From: Chryseobacterium indologenes | GTDB taxonomy: Bacteria > Bacteroidota > Bacteroidia > Flavobacteriales > Weeksellaceae | Reading direction: 5' to 3' | DNA length: 64,000 bases | Assembly: GCA_001013295.1 (NCBI GenBank) | Contig: LAZY01000030.1 | Location: 62,001-126,000 of the forward strand | Shown: one piece after another, positions 24,767-32,943 of the stretch | Layout: every line of letters begins with the position of its first letter | Numbering within the stretch: position 1 is the first letter of the stretch | Made by a program: the position numbers and the translations under genes | Notes under the pieces: model-generated | Told to the model about the DNA's origin: nothing | Seen by the model: the letters and a program-made list of their open reading frames with translations, nothing else | The model's database searches: none

Positions 24767-25318
24767 TTACTTTTTATTTTTCTTCGGTTCCTCTGGTTCC
24801 TGTGGCTCCTGGAATAATTTCTTAAGCTCTACAGATTCCAGTGGTTTCATTCTTCCGGAAAGGATTAATGAAAGTTCTTTTCTGCGGAATGCAGCAGCGT
24901 ATCTTTCTTTTTCCTCTTCTGTCTCCGGTATCATATCAGGAATAGGAATCGGGCGGTTGAATTCATCTACCGCAACGAAAGTATAGATTCCTGAGTTTGT
25001 ATGAATTTTTTTCTGATTAATAGGATCATCTGACCATACATCTACATATACTTCCATAGACGTAGAGAATGCTCTGGAAACTTTAGATTCCAATACCACT
25101 ACTCCGCCTTCCGGAATCGGGTGATTGAAGGAAACGTGATTCACAGAAGCGGTAACAACACGTCTTTCACAGTGTCTTGCTGCAGAAATAGAAGCACATC
25201 GGTCCATTTTTGCCAAAAGCTCACCACCAAAAAGATTTCTTAAAGAGTTGGTTTCGTTCGGAAGAACGATATTAGTCATAATGGTCAGGGATTCTGACGC
25301 TGTTTTTATTTTTGCCAT
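24767..25318 (-). CDS. Acyl-CoA thioesterase (hot-dog fold)
   Basis: A 183-residue single hot-dog-fold acyl-CoA hydrolase of the YciA/BACH type. Diagnostic text: PNETNSLRNLFGGELLAKMD (catalytic Asn/Asp region, about residues 20-39), then ARHCERRVVTASVNHVSFNH and VDVWSDD. It cleaves acyl-CoA to free fatty acid and CoA; chain-length preference is not readable. The C-terminal tail is Pro/Glu/Lys-rich. The start overlaps the end of the HU-CCDC81-like gene by 13 bases. Confidence 0.9.
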   Translation of the reverse strand: MAKIKTASESLTIMTNIVLPNETNSLRNLFGGELLAKMDRCASISAARHCERRVVTASVNHVSFNHPIPEGGVVVLESKVSRAFSTSMEVYVDVWSDDPINQKKIHTNSGIYTFVAVDEFNRPIPIPDMIPETEEEKERYAAAFRRKELSLILSGRMKPLESVELKKLFQEPQEPEEPKKNKK

Positions 25319-26058
25319 TTATTCTTAGTGTTAATTGGAGCGGCCGGAGCTGGTTTTGTTCCTTTTCCGACAGGTTTTACCAGTGAATCTTTTTTCAAAG
25401 AATCTGTTACAGGTACTTTGGTTTCCTGTTTTACTATTTTGGTTGTGTCTTTTACAATTCTATGGGTAGAAGTCTGTACAGAAACATTCGTGAAAGATTT
25501 TTTCCCAAAAAGAAGTTCTTCTTGGGTAAAGGCGAAATACACAATGGCCAGAACCGGAATCATAATCAGAAATATCCAAAGAATGGTTTTACTGAATTTG
25601 TAATCTTTCTCCCTGTTTACTGATGTATTTACTTTTTCACCATTATTAATATCTGAGAACCTGATCTCTTCCAATCCGTAAAAATCCGGATGACCAGCTT
25701 CTACTCTTTTTCCTTTGAAGTGGGTCTCCCCCTCTTCAATAAAAACCGTTCCCAGATTTTGAATTTCAAGAACCTGCTCTGCCTGCAGTTTTTTCTTCCA
25801 AAAATCAGTCTGAATCTTCAGGTCACTTCTTGAAGCTTCTAAAGACATCTGTTTCTGTGCGGCGATAAAAGCGGTAAGTTCTTCAGCCTGTACTTCATAA
25901 TCAATTGCAAATTCAATCTGGCTGGCCGGCGGCAGGATGCTTCCGTTTTCAGAATTGATAATTGCCTTAGAATTCTTCAGAGAAAACACGCCAAAGCCTG
26001 GAACCGTGGCAGTTCCAAATTGTTTTAAATATTCTAAAATGTATGCTGAAATATTCAT
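25306..26058 (-). CDS. HU-CCDC81-like membrane protein
   Basis: A 250-residue protein. Two N-terminal domains related to the HU/IHF fold (bacterial CCDC81-like, about residues 1-60 and 62-130) begin MNISAYILEYLKQFGTATVP, with GFGVFSLKN. One membrane segment follows (about 158-177, LWIFLIMIPVLAIVYFAF), then a Lys/Thr/Pro-rich periplasmic tail. Many flavobacterial relatives end in a SPOR peptidoglycan-binding domain; none is visible here, only a disordered tail. A role at the cell envelope or division site is inference. Confidence 0.8.
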   Translation of the reverse strand: MNISAYILEYLKQFGTATVPGFGVFSLKNSKAIINSENGSILPPASQIEFAIDYEVQAEELTAFIAAQKQMSLEASRSDLKIQTDFWKKKLQAEQVLEIQNLGTVFIEEGETHFKGKRVEAGHPDFYGLEEIRFSDINNGEKVNTSVNREKDYKFSKTILWIFLIMIPVLAIVYFAFTQEELLFGKKSFTNVSVQTSTHRIVKDTTKIVKQETKVPVTDSLKKDSLVKPVGKGTKPAPAAPINTKNKWQK

Positions 26059-26111
26059 TTGTCGGCAAATTTATAACTTTTTCATGACTTTTGAAGATAT
26101 TTAACGTACAT

Positions 26112-26137
26112 AAAAAAGACTGCCGAAGCAGCCTTTT
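26112..26137 (-). terminator. Rho-independent terminator downstream of the TonB receptor
   Basis: Minus strand: GGCTGC-TTCG-GCAGTC with a UUCG-type tetraloop, followed by TTTTTT (complement of 26112-26117). It lies about 170 bases past the receptor stop; no gene is seen between. Confidence 0.75.
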
Positions 26138-26309
26138 GATTATTTTGTACTAAAACCGGAATACATTTATTTAAACTCCTTTTTTAAGCTTAATGAAGAG
26201 CAAAATTGCTAAAAAGCACAAAAAGCTGATTTGTAAATTCAAACCTCTATACATCTGGTCTTTCACAATCCCGCAATTTCGCAATTTTACCTTTTTGCCA
26301 TATCATCAA

Positions 26310-28448
26310 TTACTGTATCTTCCAGCTGATTCCGAACATAAAATTAGTTCCGGCCTGCGAAAAATAATAAGGAGCGCCTCCATAAACCGCACCGTTGTTG
26401 ACATATTTCTTATTAAACAGATTGTTCACCAATAATTTCAGAGCAATATCGTTGTTGGCAATTTTAAACTGATACTGGGCATTAAAATCGGTAAGGAAAT
26501 AATCTTTAAGCTGTAAATTTTTATCTTCGGTATTATCCAGATACTGCTTTCCTACATATTGATTCATTAAAGCAAACTGGAAGTTTTTTGAAGGATTGAA
26601 TTTCAAACCTAAATTTGCAATAATATCCGGAGAGAATGATATTTGAGTATTCCCCAGATTAATCAGACTTCCTTTATTTTTAATATTGAAATCTTCATTT
26701 CTGTTTTGGCTTAAACTCAGGTTTCCGGATACCTCCCACTGCTTCGAAAGCTTTGCCAAAGCACCGATCTCAATTCCTCTTCTGTAGCTCTTCCCTGAGT
26801 TGGTTCTGATAAACGCTCCTACATTATTCAGTTCGCCATTCAAAACCAATTGATTGACGTAGTACATATAATATAAATTCGCAGTAAATGATACGATCCC
26901 GAACTGCTTTTCAATTCCGGCTTCGAAATCATGAAGTTTCTCTGCTTTTACATTATTGTCACTCATCAGATCATCCCTGTTCGGCTCACGGTGTGCGTGG
27001 GCATAGGAAAGAAAAACCTTCCCGTTTCCGATTTTATAATTCACCCCCGCTTTCGGATTGAAGAACAGCCAGTTTTTATCAAGATTTCCGCCTTCTCCGT
27101 CTCCTGCTGTAATGATCTTTGTATTGTAATCAATGTTTCTGATCTGAAGATCTCCGAAGAATTCAAAATGGTCTCCCGTTCTCCACAAAGCTTTGGCAAA
27201 ACCTGCTATTTCATTTTTTACAGAGCGGTTTCTATAGTATTCATATTCATTGATCTCCGGAAAATAAACACCGGTCACATTCCCAAAATGCCTTCCGTAA
27301 TACTGATTGGCTACTACTCCGAAATTCAGATCCACATTTTCAAATTTTCCGTAAAGAGTAGAAACCATTCCATAGAAATCATTATCCAGCCATTTTTTTC
27401 TGATAAAATCGGTCACCTCAACTGCCGAACCATTGACAATAGGAACTGTCAGATTATAGTCTTTGTAATGCGTTCCTTTCTCATCGTTTTCATCTACTCT
27501 TTTATAATTTTCATAATATCCTCTTCCTTTCGTATAATGAAATGTAGTTTCTAAATTCCAACGGTCATTGAATTTCTGCTCCCAAAGCAATTGATAATGA
27601 TTCTGTCTGTAGTTATCCGTCTCATTATTGTAAAATTTCTCTTCCCCGGTAAACAAGTCGGTATATTGCCCCGAGTAATTGAATTTAGGATTGGTTTCCC
27701 AGGTTTCCCGGTCAATCCCATTCCATGCCTGATAAGTTTTTTCTTTGCCTCCGAAGGCCATGATACGAATTCTGGTTTTTCCTTCTTCAAAAAGAGCGGT
27801 AAAATTATAAGAATCCAGATTAGATTTGGCCCGGTCAATATAACCATCAGAATGAATTTTGGTATATCTTCCCATTACAGACAGTCTGTTTTTCCAGAAT
27901 TTCCCGGAACCCAGCTCTGCTGAATATTTGTAAGTATTGAAAGATCCGTAACTGTCGTCCGTCTTGAAATACATTTTATCTTCCGGCTCCTTTGAGATTA
28001 CATTGATACTTGCCCCAAATGCAGAAACTCCGTTATTGGATGTCCCCACCCCTCTCTGAATAATAATCTGTGAAGCCGAACTTGTAAGATCCGGAACATT
28101 TACAAAGAAAGTTCCCTGACTTTCAGAATCGTTATACGGAACTCCGTTCATCATTACATTGATTCCTCTTCCTGCTACCCCACGAATCCTGAATCCGGTA
28201 TAACCAACACCGTTTCCTGCATCTGAAGTAGAGATCACGGAAGTCTGGTTCTTCAAAAGAATCGGTAGGTCCTGACCCAAATTCCTGCTGTCTAAATCTT
28301 TCTGAACGTTGATAATTTCCTTCGCCACCGGAAGTCTTTTGGTAAAGCTGACCGCTTCAATTTCCCTGATTTTCAGAGAATCTTTATTCTGAGCCTGGAT
28401 AAAGGCTACAGAGCCTATACTAAGCCCTAAAAAAAATAATCCTTTCAT
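26310..28448 (-). CDS. TonB-dependent outer-membrane receptor, TPP-riboswitch controlled (probable thiamine uptake)
   Basis: A 712-residue outer-membrane receptor. The start at 28448 (MKGLFFLGLSIGSVAFIQAQ) gives a clean signal peptide; the frame extends upstream without one. The plug domain (about residues 30-155) has YTGFRIRGVAGRGINVMMNG and PYNDSESQGTFFVNVPDLTS. A 22-strand-type barrel follows, ending in an aromatic-rich C-terminus (YYFSQAGTNFMFGISWKIQ). A TPP riboswitch lies about 125 bases upstream on the same strand, so expression should fall when thiamine pyrophosphate is abundant. Thiamine-regulated TonB receptors are known in Bacteroidota, so import of thiamine or a precursor across the outer membrane is the best inference. 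Confidence 0.9.
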   Translation of the reverse strand: MKGLFFLGLSIGSVAFIQAQNKDSLKIREIEAVSFTKRLPVAKEIINVQKDLDSRNLGQDLPILLKNQTSVISTSDAGNGVGYTGFRIRGVAGRGINVMMNGVPYNDSESQGTFFVNVPDLTSSASQIIIQRGVGTSNNGVSAFGASINVISKEPEDKMYFKTDDSYGSFNTYKYSAELGSGKFWKNRLSVMGRYTKIHSDGYIDRAKSNLDSYNFTALFEEGKTRIRIMAFGGKEKTYQAWNGIDRETWETNPKFNYSGQYTDLFTGEEKFYNNETDNYRQNHYQLLWEQKFNDRWNLETTFHYTKGRGYYENYKRVDENDEKGTHYKDYNLTVPIVNGSAVEVTDFIRKKWLDNDFYGMVSTLYGKFENVDLNFGVVANQYYGRHFGNVTGVYFPEINEYEYYRNRSVKNEIAGFAKALWRTGDHFEFFGDLQIRNIDYNTKIITAGDGEGGNLDKNWLFFNPKAGVNYKIGNGKVFLSYAHAHREPNRDDLMSDNNVKAEKLHDFEAGIEKQFGIVSFTANLYYMYYVNQLVLNGELNNVGAFIRTNSGKSYRRGIEIGALAKLSKQWEVSGNLSLSQNRNEDFNIKNKGSLINLGNTQISFSPDIIANLGLKFNPSKNFQFALMNQYVGKQYLDNTEDKNLQLKDYFLTDFNAQYQFKIANNDIALKLLVNNLFNKKYVNNGAVYGGAPYYFSQAGTNFMFGISWKIQ

Positions 28449-28573
28449 TCTATAAATCTTTACATTTAATGAATAAAAGGGGCGGATTAAATAATGTAAC
28501 AATCTACTAATTTAACAGTCTAGCAATTTGAATTGGTATATTGTTATCCTGTTCTATTGATACATTTTCAAAA

Positions 28574-28644
28574 TTCCCTAAACAGCATTACCTGTTCCAG
28601 GTTCATTGGGTATAATCTCAGCCTGTAAAAGCACCCCTTTATTT
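28574..28644 (-). promoter_or_regulatory. TPP riboswitch (THI element) upstream of the receptor
   Basis: Minus strand carries the conserved blocks in order: GGGGTGC, CTGAGATTATACCC, GAACCTGGAACAGGTAATGC, then TAGGGAA. These are the P1/P2 CUGAGA and P4/P5 GAACCUG...UAAUGC blocks of the thiamine pyrophosphate aptamer. About 125 bases separate it from the receptor ATG. Confidence 0.95.
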
Positions 28645-28650
28645 CGGGTG

Positions 28651-28658
28651 CAAAAGTA
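28651..28658 (-). promoter_or_regulatory. Candidate -7 element driving the riboswitch and receptor
   Basis: The minus strand reads TACTTTTG, fitting TAnnTTTG. The predicted start near 28644 falls immediately before the GGGGTGC that begins the aptamer. No -33 element is evident. Confidence 0.5.
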
Positions 28659-28776
28659 CAAAAAATATACGAGTTTCGGGATTGCGAGTTTTGGAGTAGC
28701 AAGAAGCAGCTTTTTCACACCCTATTCAAACATAAAAAATTACCTCTAAAGTCTTTCACTCATCATTTATCATGCT

Positions 28777-29556
28777 CTAGTAGGTCTTATTATTAGCATC
28801 GATATAGTAATAGTTTTTACCATCTTTTGTTACCTCAAACATCTTCCCGAGCTTCCAACTGAAATTTCTCTTGATATTGGAATATTCAAACGGGATAATA
28901 ATCTTATTGTTCACATCGATCACTCCAAACTTATCATTATTAGATGCTACAATCATAGGATCGGCCACATCATCTCCTTCCAGAATGTACAGGTATTGAT
29001 ATTGCGGATAGATCTGATATTGTCTGTAATCTGCAGCATTCACAAATTTTGATTTTTCGATAATTCCGTAGAATCCGTTGAGAATATAAGCCTGGAACAA
29101 TTGCTGTTTATACTCCTCAAACTTACATTTCCCCAGATCGGAATCTTTGAACTGATACACTCTTTTCCCCGTATGGTCTACCCGATAGGAAATCATATCC
29201 TTTTCGACGGTAGCATAGTCTTTCGTTCCGAATTTTCGAACCTTTTGATTGGGAGAGTTCAGAAGATTACAGTCTTCATAAAAAAATACGGCAATATGAT
29301 ATTCCGGCTGAATGATGAATTTTCCGTTTTGATTGACATACCCGAACTGATCGCCCTTCTTTTTGGGAATCAAAACCGGAAGATCTTTATTGATCACGAC
29401 CAGATCAGGGTTAGACTGAGTCGTCGAAGTCCCTTTTTTCATCGTAGTTTTCGTTCCGTTTTTATTCCCGATTTTCTTCACAGATCGGGTCTGGGAGAAA
29501 ACGAAAATCGAAATAAAAACGCACAAAACATTCAGGATATTTTTCATATTCATCAT
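28777..29556 (-). CDS. Exported WG-repeat-like protein
   Basis: A 259-residue protein with a signal peptide (ILNVLCVFISIFVFSQ; three Met codons at 29556, 29553 and 29547 are possible starts). The mature part has WG-type repeats: FGYVNQNGKFIIQPEYHIAV near residue 72 and FGVIDVNNKIIIPFEYSNIK near 211, with degenerate units between. These beta repeats are widespread in Bacteroidota with no fixed function. It lies just upstream of the riboswitch region of the TonB receptor but is a separate gene with about 130 bases between. Confidence 0.8.
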   Translation of the reverse strand: MMNMKNILNVLCVFISIFVFSQTRSVKKIGNKNGTKTTMKKGTSTTQSNPDLVVINKDLPVLIPKKKGDQFGYVNQNGKFIIQPEYHIAVFFYEDCNLLNSPNQKVRKFGTKDYATVEKDMISYRVDHTGKRVYQFKDSDLGKCKFEEYKQQLFQAYILNGFYGIIEKSKFVNAADYRQYQIYPQYQYLYILEGDDVADPMIVASNNDKFGVIDVNNKIIIPFEYSNIKRNFSWKLGKMFEVTKDGKNYYYIDANNKTY

Positions 29557-29650
29557 TTGTCCGCAAAATTAAGACCAAAAATAGAAATTATCAAATTCAT
29601 ATTTATAAAGAATCTAAATAATTTCATTCTCATAAAATCGTAAAATTTCG

Positions 29651-29658
29651 TAATTTTG
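29651..29658 (+). promoter_or_regulatory. Candidate acnB -7 element
   Basis: TAATTTTG fits TAnnTTTG, 182 bases before the acnB ATG. No -33 partner is clear. The remaining 180-base leader holds no structure I recognise. Confidence 0.3.
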
Positions 29659-29840
29659 GGGAACATTTTGAATTGTTTAATAATTTAAAAAACTTTTAAA
29701 AAAGAGCGTAGATTATGCTGACCTTATTGGGTTAATGTTGCATCACATGCGAGATCTCAAAATGTCATTAATTGTATTTTTATACAGACCAGTAAAGAAG
29801 CAGCGAAATACTCTACCTTTAATATTGAAAGACTTCTATT

Positions 29841-32624
29841 ATGAATATTTATAAGGATTACATCAAAGAGATTGAAGAAAGAAAAAACCAGGGGCTTCAC
29901 CCAAAACCTATTGATGGCGCTGAATTACTAAGCGAAATCATCGCACAAATCAAAGACACTGGTAATGCAGATCGAGCAGACTCTCTTAAGTTTTTCATCT
30001 ACAACACCCTTCCGGGAACAACAAGTGCAGCTGGTGTAAAGGCTCAGTTTTTAAAAGAGATCATTCTAGGTGAATCTGTAGTAGAAGAAATCTCTCAGGC
30101 TTTTGCTTTCGAATTATTATCTCACATGAAAGGAGGTAAATCCATCGAAGTATTATTAGACTTAGCTTTAGGTAATGATGCTGCCATCGCTCAACAAGCT
30201 GCAGACGTTCTTAAAACTCAGGTTTTCCTTTATGAAGCAGACACAAACCGTTTAAAAGAGGCCTACAACAGCGGAAATGCAATCGCTAAAGAAATTTTAG
30301 AAAGCTATGCACAAGCTGAATTCTTCACAAAGCTTCCTGAAGTGGCTGAAGAAATTAAAGTGGTTACTTATATTGCCGGTGAAGGAGACATTTCTACCGA
30401 TTTACTTTCTCCGGGTAACCAGGCACACTCAAGATCAGACCGTGAATTGCACGGTAAATGTATGATCACTCCTGCAGCTCAGGAAGAAATCAAAGCTTTA
30501 CAGGCACAACATACTGATGCAAGTGTAATGCTTATCGCTGAAAAAGGAACAATGGGGGTAGGTTCATCCAGAATGTCAGGAGTAAACAACGTGGCTTTAT
30601 GGACTGGTAAGCAAGCAAGCCCATATGTACCATTCGTGAATATCGCTCCAATTGTAGGAGGTACAAACGGTATTTCTCCAATCTTCCTTACTACAGTAGA
30701 CGTTACCGGAGGTATCGGTATCGACCTTAAAAACTGGGTGAAGAAAGTAGACGAAAACGGAAACCCTGTTCGTAACGAAGCTGGTGAAGTCGTTCTTGAA
30801 GAAGCTTATTCAGTAGCTACAGGAACGGTTTTAACAATCAATACAAAAGAAAAGAAATTATATAACGGAGACCAGGAACTGATTGATCTTACAAGATCAT
30901 TTACTCCACAAAAGATGGAATTCATCAAAGCTGGAGGATCTTATGCGATTGTATTCGGTAAGAAACTACAGACATTTGCTGCTCAGGTTCTAGGTGTTGA
31001 AGCTCCGGTTGTTTTTGCTCCATCAAAAGAAATTTCTCACGAAGGACAAGGTCTTACAGCAGTTGAAAAAATCTTCAACAGAAATGCTGTAGGAACTACA
31101 CCAGGAAAAGTATTACACGCCGGTTCTGACGTTCGTGTACAGGTAAACATCGTTGGATCTCAGGATACGACAGGTCTAATGACTTCTCAGGAGCTTGAAT
31201 CTATGGCGGCTACGGTAATTTCTCCAATCGTTGACGGTGCTTACCAATCAGGATGTCACACGGCTTCAGTTTGGGATAAAAAAGCTCAGGCTAACATTCC
31301 TAAGCTAATGAAATTCATGAACGATTTCGGTTTGATCACAGCCCGTGACCCGAAAGGTGAATACCACTCAATGACTGACGTTATTCACAAAGTTCTTAAC
31401 GATATTACTGTAGACGAGTGGGCGATCATCATTGGAGGTGACTCTCACACAAGAATGTCTAAAGGAGTGGCTTTCGGAGCTGACTCAGGAACGGTTGCTC
31501 TTGCACTAGCTACAGGTGAAGCATCAATGCCGATCCCGGAATCTGTAAAAGTAACGTTCAAAGGAGAAATGAAACCTCACATGGATTTCCGTGATGTAGT
31601 TCATGCTACTCAGGCTCAGATGTTGAAGCAATTCGGAGGGGAGAACGTATTCCAGGGAAGAATCATTGAGGTTCACATCGGAACACTTCCTGCTGACCAG
31701 GCCTTCACATTTACAGACTGGACAGCCGAAATGAAAGCTAAAGCGTCTATCAACATTTCTGAAGACAACACCCTGATCGAATCATTGGAAATTGCTAAAG
31801 GCAGAATCCAGATCATGATCGATAAAGGAATGGATAACCACAACAAAGTTCTTCAGGGATTAATCGACAAAGCTAATAAGAGAATTGAAGAGATCAGATC
31901 GGGTGAAAAACCTGCTCTTACTCCGGATGCTAATGCTAAATATTATGCTGAAGTTGTTGTAGACCTTGACGTAATCGTAGAACCTATGATTGCTGACCCG
32001 GATGTAAACAACGAAGATGTTTCCAAGAGATATACCCACGATACGATCAGAGATCTTTCTTACTATGGTGGTGAGAAAAAAGTAGATCTTGGTTTCGTAG
32101 GATCTTGTATGGTTCACAAAGGAGACCTTAAGATCGTTTCTCAGATGTTGAGAAACCTTGAAAAACAAAATGGTAAAGTAGAATTCAGCGCTCCTCTGGT
32201 TGTAGCGGCTCCTACTTATAATATCATTGATGAGTTGAAAGCTGAAGGTGACTGGGAATTATTAGAGAAATATTCAGGTTTTGAATTTAACGATAACGCT
32301 CCAAAAGGTGAAGCCCGTACAGAATATGAAAATGTAATGTACCTGGAGCGTCCCGGATGTAACCTTTGTATGGGTAACCAGGAGAAAGCCGCTAAAGGAG
32401 ATACTGTATTAGCGACTTCAACCCGTCTTTTCCAGGGAAGAGTAGTAGAAGATTCTGAACGTAAAAAAGGAGAATCTCTATTGGCTTCAACTCCGGTTGT
32501 TGTTCTTTCTGCGATCATCGGAAGAATTCCAAGTATTGAAGAGTACAAAACGGCAGTTGAAGGTATTGACCTTACTACTTTTGTTCCTTCTATCAAAGAA
32601 TTAACAAGCACAAGTGCTCACTAA
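29841..32624 (+). CDS. acnB: Aconitate hydratase B / 2-methylisocitrate dehydratase
   Basis: TCA-cycle enzyme isomerising citrate to isocitrate via cis-aconitate with a [4Fe-4S] cluster. The 927-residue length and domain order 4-HEAT-like-2-3-1 are those of AcnB, not AcnA. The N-terminal HEAT-like helical domain covers about residues 1-160 and the swivelling domain about 165-390. Cluster cysteines are visible in LGFVGSCMVHKGDL and RPGCNLCMGNQEKA. Substrate-site text GGDSHTRMSKGVAFGADSGT is present. It is followed by its own terminator, so it is expressed independently of the second aconitase 319 bases downstream. Confidence 0.96.
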   Translation: MNIYKDYIKEIEERKNQGLHPKPIDGAELLSEIIAQIKDTGNADRADSLKFFIYNTLPGTTSAAGVKAQFLKEIILGESVVEEISQAFAFELLSHMKGGKSIEVLLDLALGNDAAIAQQAADVLKTQVFLYEADTNRLKEAYNSGNAIAKEILESYAQAEFFTKLPEVAEEIKVVTYIAGEGDISTDLLSPGNQAHSRSDRELHGKCMITPAAQEEIKALQAQHTDASVMLIAEKGTMGVGSSRMSGVNNVALWTGKQASPYVPFVNIAPIVGGTNGISPIFLTTVDVTGGIGIDLKNWVKKVDENGNPVRNEAGEVVLEEAYSVATGTVLTINTKEKKLYNGDQELIDLTRSFTPQKMEFIKAGGSYAIVFGKKLQTFAAQVLGVEAPVVFAPSKEISHEGQGLTAVEKIFNRNAVGTTPGKVLHAGSDVRVQVNIVGSQDTTGLMTSQELESMAATVISPIVDGAYQSGCHTASVWDKKAQANIPKLMKFMNDFGLITARDPKGEYHSMTDVIHKVLNDITVDEWAIIIGGDSHTRMSKGVAFGADSGTVALALATGEASMPIPESVKVTFKGEMKPHMDFRDVVHATQAQMLKQFGGENVFQGRIIEVHIGTLPADQAFTFTDWTAEMKAKASINISEDNTLIESLEIAKGRIQIMIDKGMDNHNKVLQGLIDKANKRIEEIRSGEKPALTPDANAKYYAEVVVDLDVIVEPMIADPDVNNEDVSKRYTHDTIRDLSYYGGEKKVDLGFVGSCMVHKGDLKIVSQMLRNLEKQNGKVEFSAPLVVAAPTYNIIDELKAEGDWELLEKYSGFEFNDNAPKGEARTEYENVMYLERPGCNLCMGNQEKAAKGDTVLATSTRLFQGRVVEDSERKKGESLLASTPVVVLSAIIGRIPSIEEYKTAVEGIDLTTFVPSIKELTSTSAH

Positions 32625-32667
32625 CAGACTTGACCAATAAGTCGTAAGACTATTGAAAATCATATGA

Positions 32668-32712
32668 ATGGAAGATTTTGATCCTTTGGGATTTAAAATC
32701 TTCCATTTTTTG
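32668..32712 (+). terminator. Rho-independent terminator of acnB
   Basis: ATGGAAGATTTT (32668-32680) pairs with AAAATCTTCCAT (32695-32706), followed by TTTTTTG. Confidence 0.85.
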
Positions 32713-32943
32713 TTTAGAATCGTTCTATTTTAACCTAAATACGATTTTTTTCCTAGAAAACCGAGAAAATAAAATCTATTTTTTCTTAAATTGAAAGTTA
32801 TAAAATCTCTTGATTTTAGAATCAAAATCATCCCTATTTATGGATTATAGGAACGTTTTTTGATGTATAAAAAAAATGAATTTTTCTTTTTCAAATATCA
32901 GAGAAAGGAATCGTAACGGAAAAAGAACAAAACTAAATACAAT
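32713..32943. other. Intergenic spacer and acnA leader
   Basis: About 230 AT-rich bases between the acnB terminator and the acnA start. No ORF and no clear TAnnTTTG promoter; TATTTATG near 32837 is a one-mismatch candidate. I recognise no riboswitch or iron-regulatory motif. Confidence 0.4.

Noticed and set aside
26931..27923. Plus-strand ORFs of 207 and 110 residues inside the TonB receptor
   Set aside because: Shadow frames; the receptor reading on the other strand explains the sequence completely.
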